This document shows, piece by piece, positions 62,693 to 64,000 of a stretch of 64,000 bases of DNA. Source of the stretch: JBKBKC01 sp046294265 (GTDB lineage Bacteria; Pseudomonadota; Alphaproteobacteria; Rhodobacterales; Rhodobacteraceae); NCBI GenBank assembly GCA_046294265.1, contig JBKBKC010000008.1, forward strand, positions 1-64,000, in the 5' to 3' direction. Both the position numbers and the translations under genes were made by a program. Under the pieces are notes generated by a model. It did not search any database. It worked only from the letters and a program-made list of their open reading frames with translations, and was not told where the DNA came from. The stretch's first letter is position 1. Every line of letters begins with the position of its first letter.

Positions 62693-63712
62693 ATGCTGAG
62701 GGCGCGGGTCACGTTGGCCCTGCAGGGCGGCGGCGCGCATGGCGCGTTCACCTGGGGCGTGCTTGACCGGCTGCTGGAGGAAGAGGGGCTGGAGATCGCG
62801 GGCGTCTCGGGCACCTCGGCGGGGGCGCTGAATGCCGCCGTCCTGAAGGCAGGGCTTGCGGCGGGCGGGCGCGAGGCCGCGCGCGCGGCGCTGGATGACC
62901 TGTGGCGGCAGGTGGCGCGGCTGGGGGATTTCCGGCTGGGTGCGGTAACGGTGGCCCCCTCGCCCGCCGTCACGGCCATGACAGAATGGTGGATGGGGAT
63001 GCTGCCCGTGTCGGTGCAGGGCCTGTCGGCGCAGCTGTATTCGCCCTACCAGTTCGGTGCGCTCTGGCACAATCCGCTGGAGGAGTTGGTGCGCGGCCTC
63101 GACTGGGGGCGCATCGACGGTGATGCGGGGCCGGTGCTGCATGTCAGCGCCACCAACGTGCGCACCGGCAAGATCCGCGTTTTCTCGGGGGCGGAGGTCT
63201 CGCCCGAGGTCCTGCTGGCCTCGGCCTGCCTGCCCACGGTGTTCAAGGCCGTCGAGATCGACGGCGAGGCCTATTGGGACGGCGGGTATTCCGGCAATCC
63301 GGCGTTGTTCCCGCTCTATGCCCATGGCATGCCGGGCGATCTGGTGATCGTGCAGGTGATCCCGCTGCGCCGCGACACGGTGCCGACCACGGCCGCCGAC
63401 ATCCAGGAACGGATCACCGAGATCGGGTTCAACGCGCCCCTTCTGCGCGACCTGCGCGCCATCGCCTTCGTGCGCCGTCTGATCGCCGAGGGCCGCGTGC
63501 CGCGCGGCGAGATGAAGAACATCCGCGTCCACATGATCGCGGACGATCCCACGATGAACAGCCTGACTGCGCGGTCCAAGATGTCGCCCTCGCCGCGGCT
63601 GCTCTATCGGTTGCGCCGGGCGGGGCGGGCGGCGGCGGACCGGTTCATCACCGATCACGGGGCCATGCTGGGCAACAAGACAACCGTGGACCTGGCCGGG
63701 CTGATCGGCTGA
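62693..63712 (+). CDS. Patatin-like phospholipase
   Basis: 339 aa with the oxyanion-hole GGGAHGAF, the nucleophile elbow GTSAG (Ser42) and the catalytic aspartate in DGGYSGN (Asp196), a complete Ser-Asp dyad. No signal peptide. Next to bdhA, a pairing that suggests a role in lipid or polyhydroxybutyrate granule metabolism; substrate not known. Confidence 0.88.
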   Translation: MLRARVTLALQGGGAHGAFTWGVLDRLLEEEGLEIAGVSGTSAGALNAAVLKAGLAAGGREAARAALDDLWRQVARLGDFRLGAVTVAPSPAVTAMTEWWMGMLPVSVQGLSAQLYSPYQFGALWHNPLEELVRGLDWGRIDGDAGPVLHVSATNVRTGKIRVFSGAEVSPEVLLASACLPTVFKAVEIDGEAYWDGGYSGNPALFPLYAHGMPGDLVIVQVIPLRRDTVPTTAADIQERITEIGFNAPLLRDLRAIAFVRRLIAEGRVPRGEMKNIRVHMIADDPTMNSLTARSKMSPSPRLLYRLRRAGRAAADRFITDHGAMLGNKTTVDLAGLIG

Positions 63713-63731
63713 GCCCCCGGCCCGGCGCGCC

Positions 63732-64000
63732 CTATTCGGCCGCCTGTGCGGGCGGGCGGGGCACCACCGAGACCGGCGCATCCTCGCCCTTGTTGGGATA
63801 GACGAGGCCTGCCGAGATGATGAGCTTGGCCGCATCCTCGACCTTCATGTCCAGAAACCGCACGTCCCGCTCGGGCACATAAAGCAGAAAGCCCGAGGTC
63901 GGGTTGGGCGTGGTGGGCACGAATACCGACAGGATCGTCTCGCCCGGCGGAAACCGCGCCGCGATCTCGCCCTTGGCGCGGGTGGAGACAAAGCCGATGG
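63732..64000 (-). CDS. DUF502 membrane protein, C-terminal part (runs off window)
   Basis: The last 89 codons or so of a leftward gene whose start is beyond position 64000. Visible sequence includes GFVSTRAKGEIAARFPPGET, VFVPTTPNPTSGFLLYVPE and DMKVEDAAKLIISAGLVYPN, the signature blocks of DUF502 proteins, which carry two N-terminal membrane helices outside the window. Function unknown. Confidence 0.85.
   Translation of the reverse strand, partial: IGFVSTRAKGEIAARFPPGETILSVFVPTTPNPTSGFLLYVPERDVRFLDMKVEDAAKLIISAGLVYPNKGEDAPVSVVPRPPAQAAE

Overview
The window is high-GC chromosomal DNA from an alphaproteobacterium of the Rhodobacterales (Rhodobacteraceae/Paracoccaceae type). This rests on gene content and order: an aglEFGAK alpha-glucoside operon, CckA, a GTTC-N7-GTTC type SOS box at recA and lexA, a gene-transfer-agent-like endolysin/holin pair, and a trpG-trpD-trpC-moaC-moeA-lexA run. 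No genus can be fixed from the sequence alone. Most of the window is ordinary, densely packed housekeeping DNA; accessory DNA is confined to the first ~0.5 kb and to 56.8-58.0 kb.

Layout. 1-530: probable terminus of an IS21-like element, then non-coding DNA. 0.5-10.5 kb: alpha-glucoside/sugar locus, with glk, a GH1 beta-glucosidase and a LacI-type regulator (aglR) leftward and aglE-F-G-A-K rightward from a shared control region with two matching operators. 10.6-13.8 kb: arginase-family hydrolase, a class I glutamine amidotransferase and guaB. 13.8-19.8 kb: excalibur protein, RsmB-type methyltransferase, cckA, a sulfotransferase-like gene and recA. 19.9-31.0 kb: alaS, DUF1330, a collapsed MOSC gene, a class II amidotransferase, a histidine phosphatase, a candidate small RNA, a LysR regulator divergent from a giant indolepyruvate ferredoxin oxidoreductase, an acyltransferase and murI. 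31.2-34.4 kb: a secreted protein, argC, ccmE and the endolysin-holin pair. 34.4-37.6 kb: arsenate operon (ArsR-ArsC fusion, GAPDH, ArsJ). 37.8-43.6 kb: gltA, gltX, comEC, lexA. 43.7-48.5 kb: moeA, moaC, trpC, udg, trpD, trpG in one leftward overlapping operon. 48.6-56.6 kb: divergent polysaccharide deacetylase, aminotransferase, gpt, LysE, fabI, a methyltransferase, pdxH, a double cold-shock protein and DUF192. 56.7-58.0 kb: tRNA-Pro(TGG) followed by a truncated integrase and two transposase fragments. 58.0-64.0 kb: guaA, a tiny entericidin-like lipoprotein, a family 5 solute-binding protein, a candidate small RNA or leader, 3-hydroxybutyrate dehydrogenase, a patatin-like lipase and the C-terminal part of a DUF502 protein that runs off the window.

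How parts work together. The agl locus imports alpha-glucosides (AglEFGK), cleaves them (AglA) and phosphorylates the glucose (Glk), under the local LacI-type repressor. The arsenate operon is the 1-arseno-3-phosphoglycerate export route: GAPDH makes the unstable organoarsenical and ArsJ exports it. A second theme is scattered: cckA (with a perfect TTAA-N7-TTAA CtrA site), lexA (three in-phase GTTC half-sites), recA (perfect SOS box), comEC and an endolysin-holin pair. In Rhodobacter capsulatus their counterparts join the control, release and uptake of gene transfer agent particles. The less described signals are two candidate small RNAs with strong terminators (about 24.6 kb minus strand and 61.7 kb plus strand), a hairpin that covers the ribosome-binding site of the endolysin gene, and a cluster of ACCGTC repeats next to the broken integrase. 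I did not find a clearly new multi-gene system.
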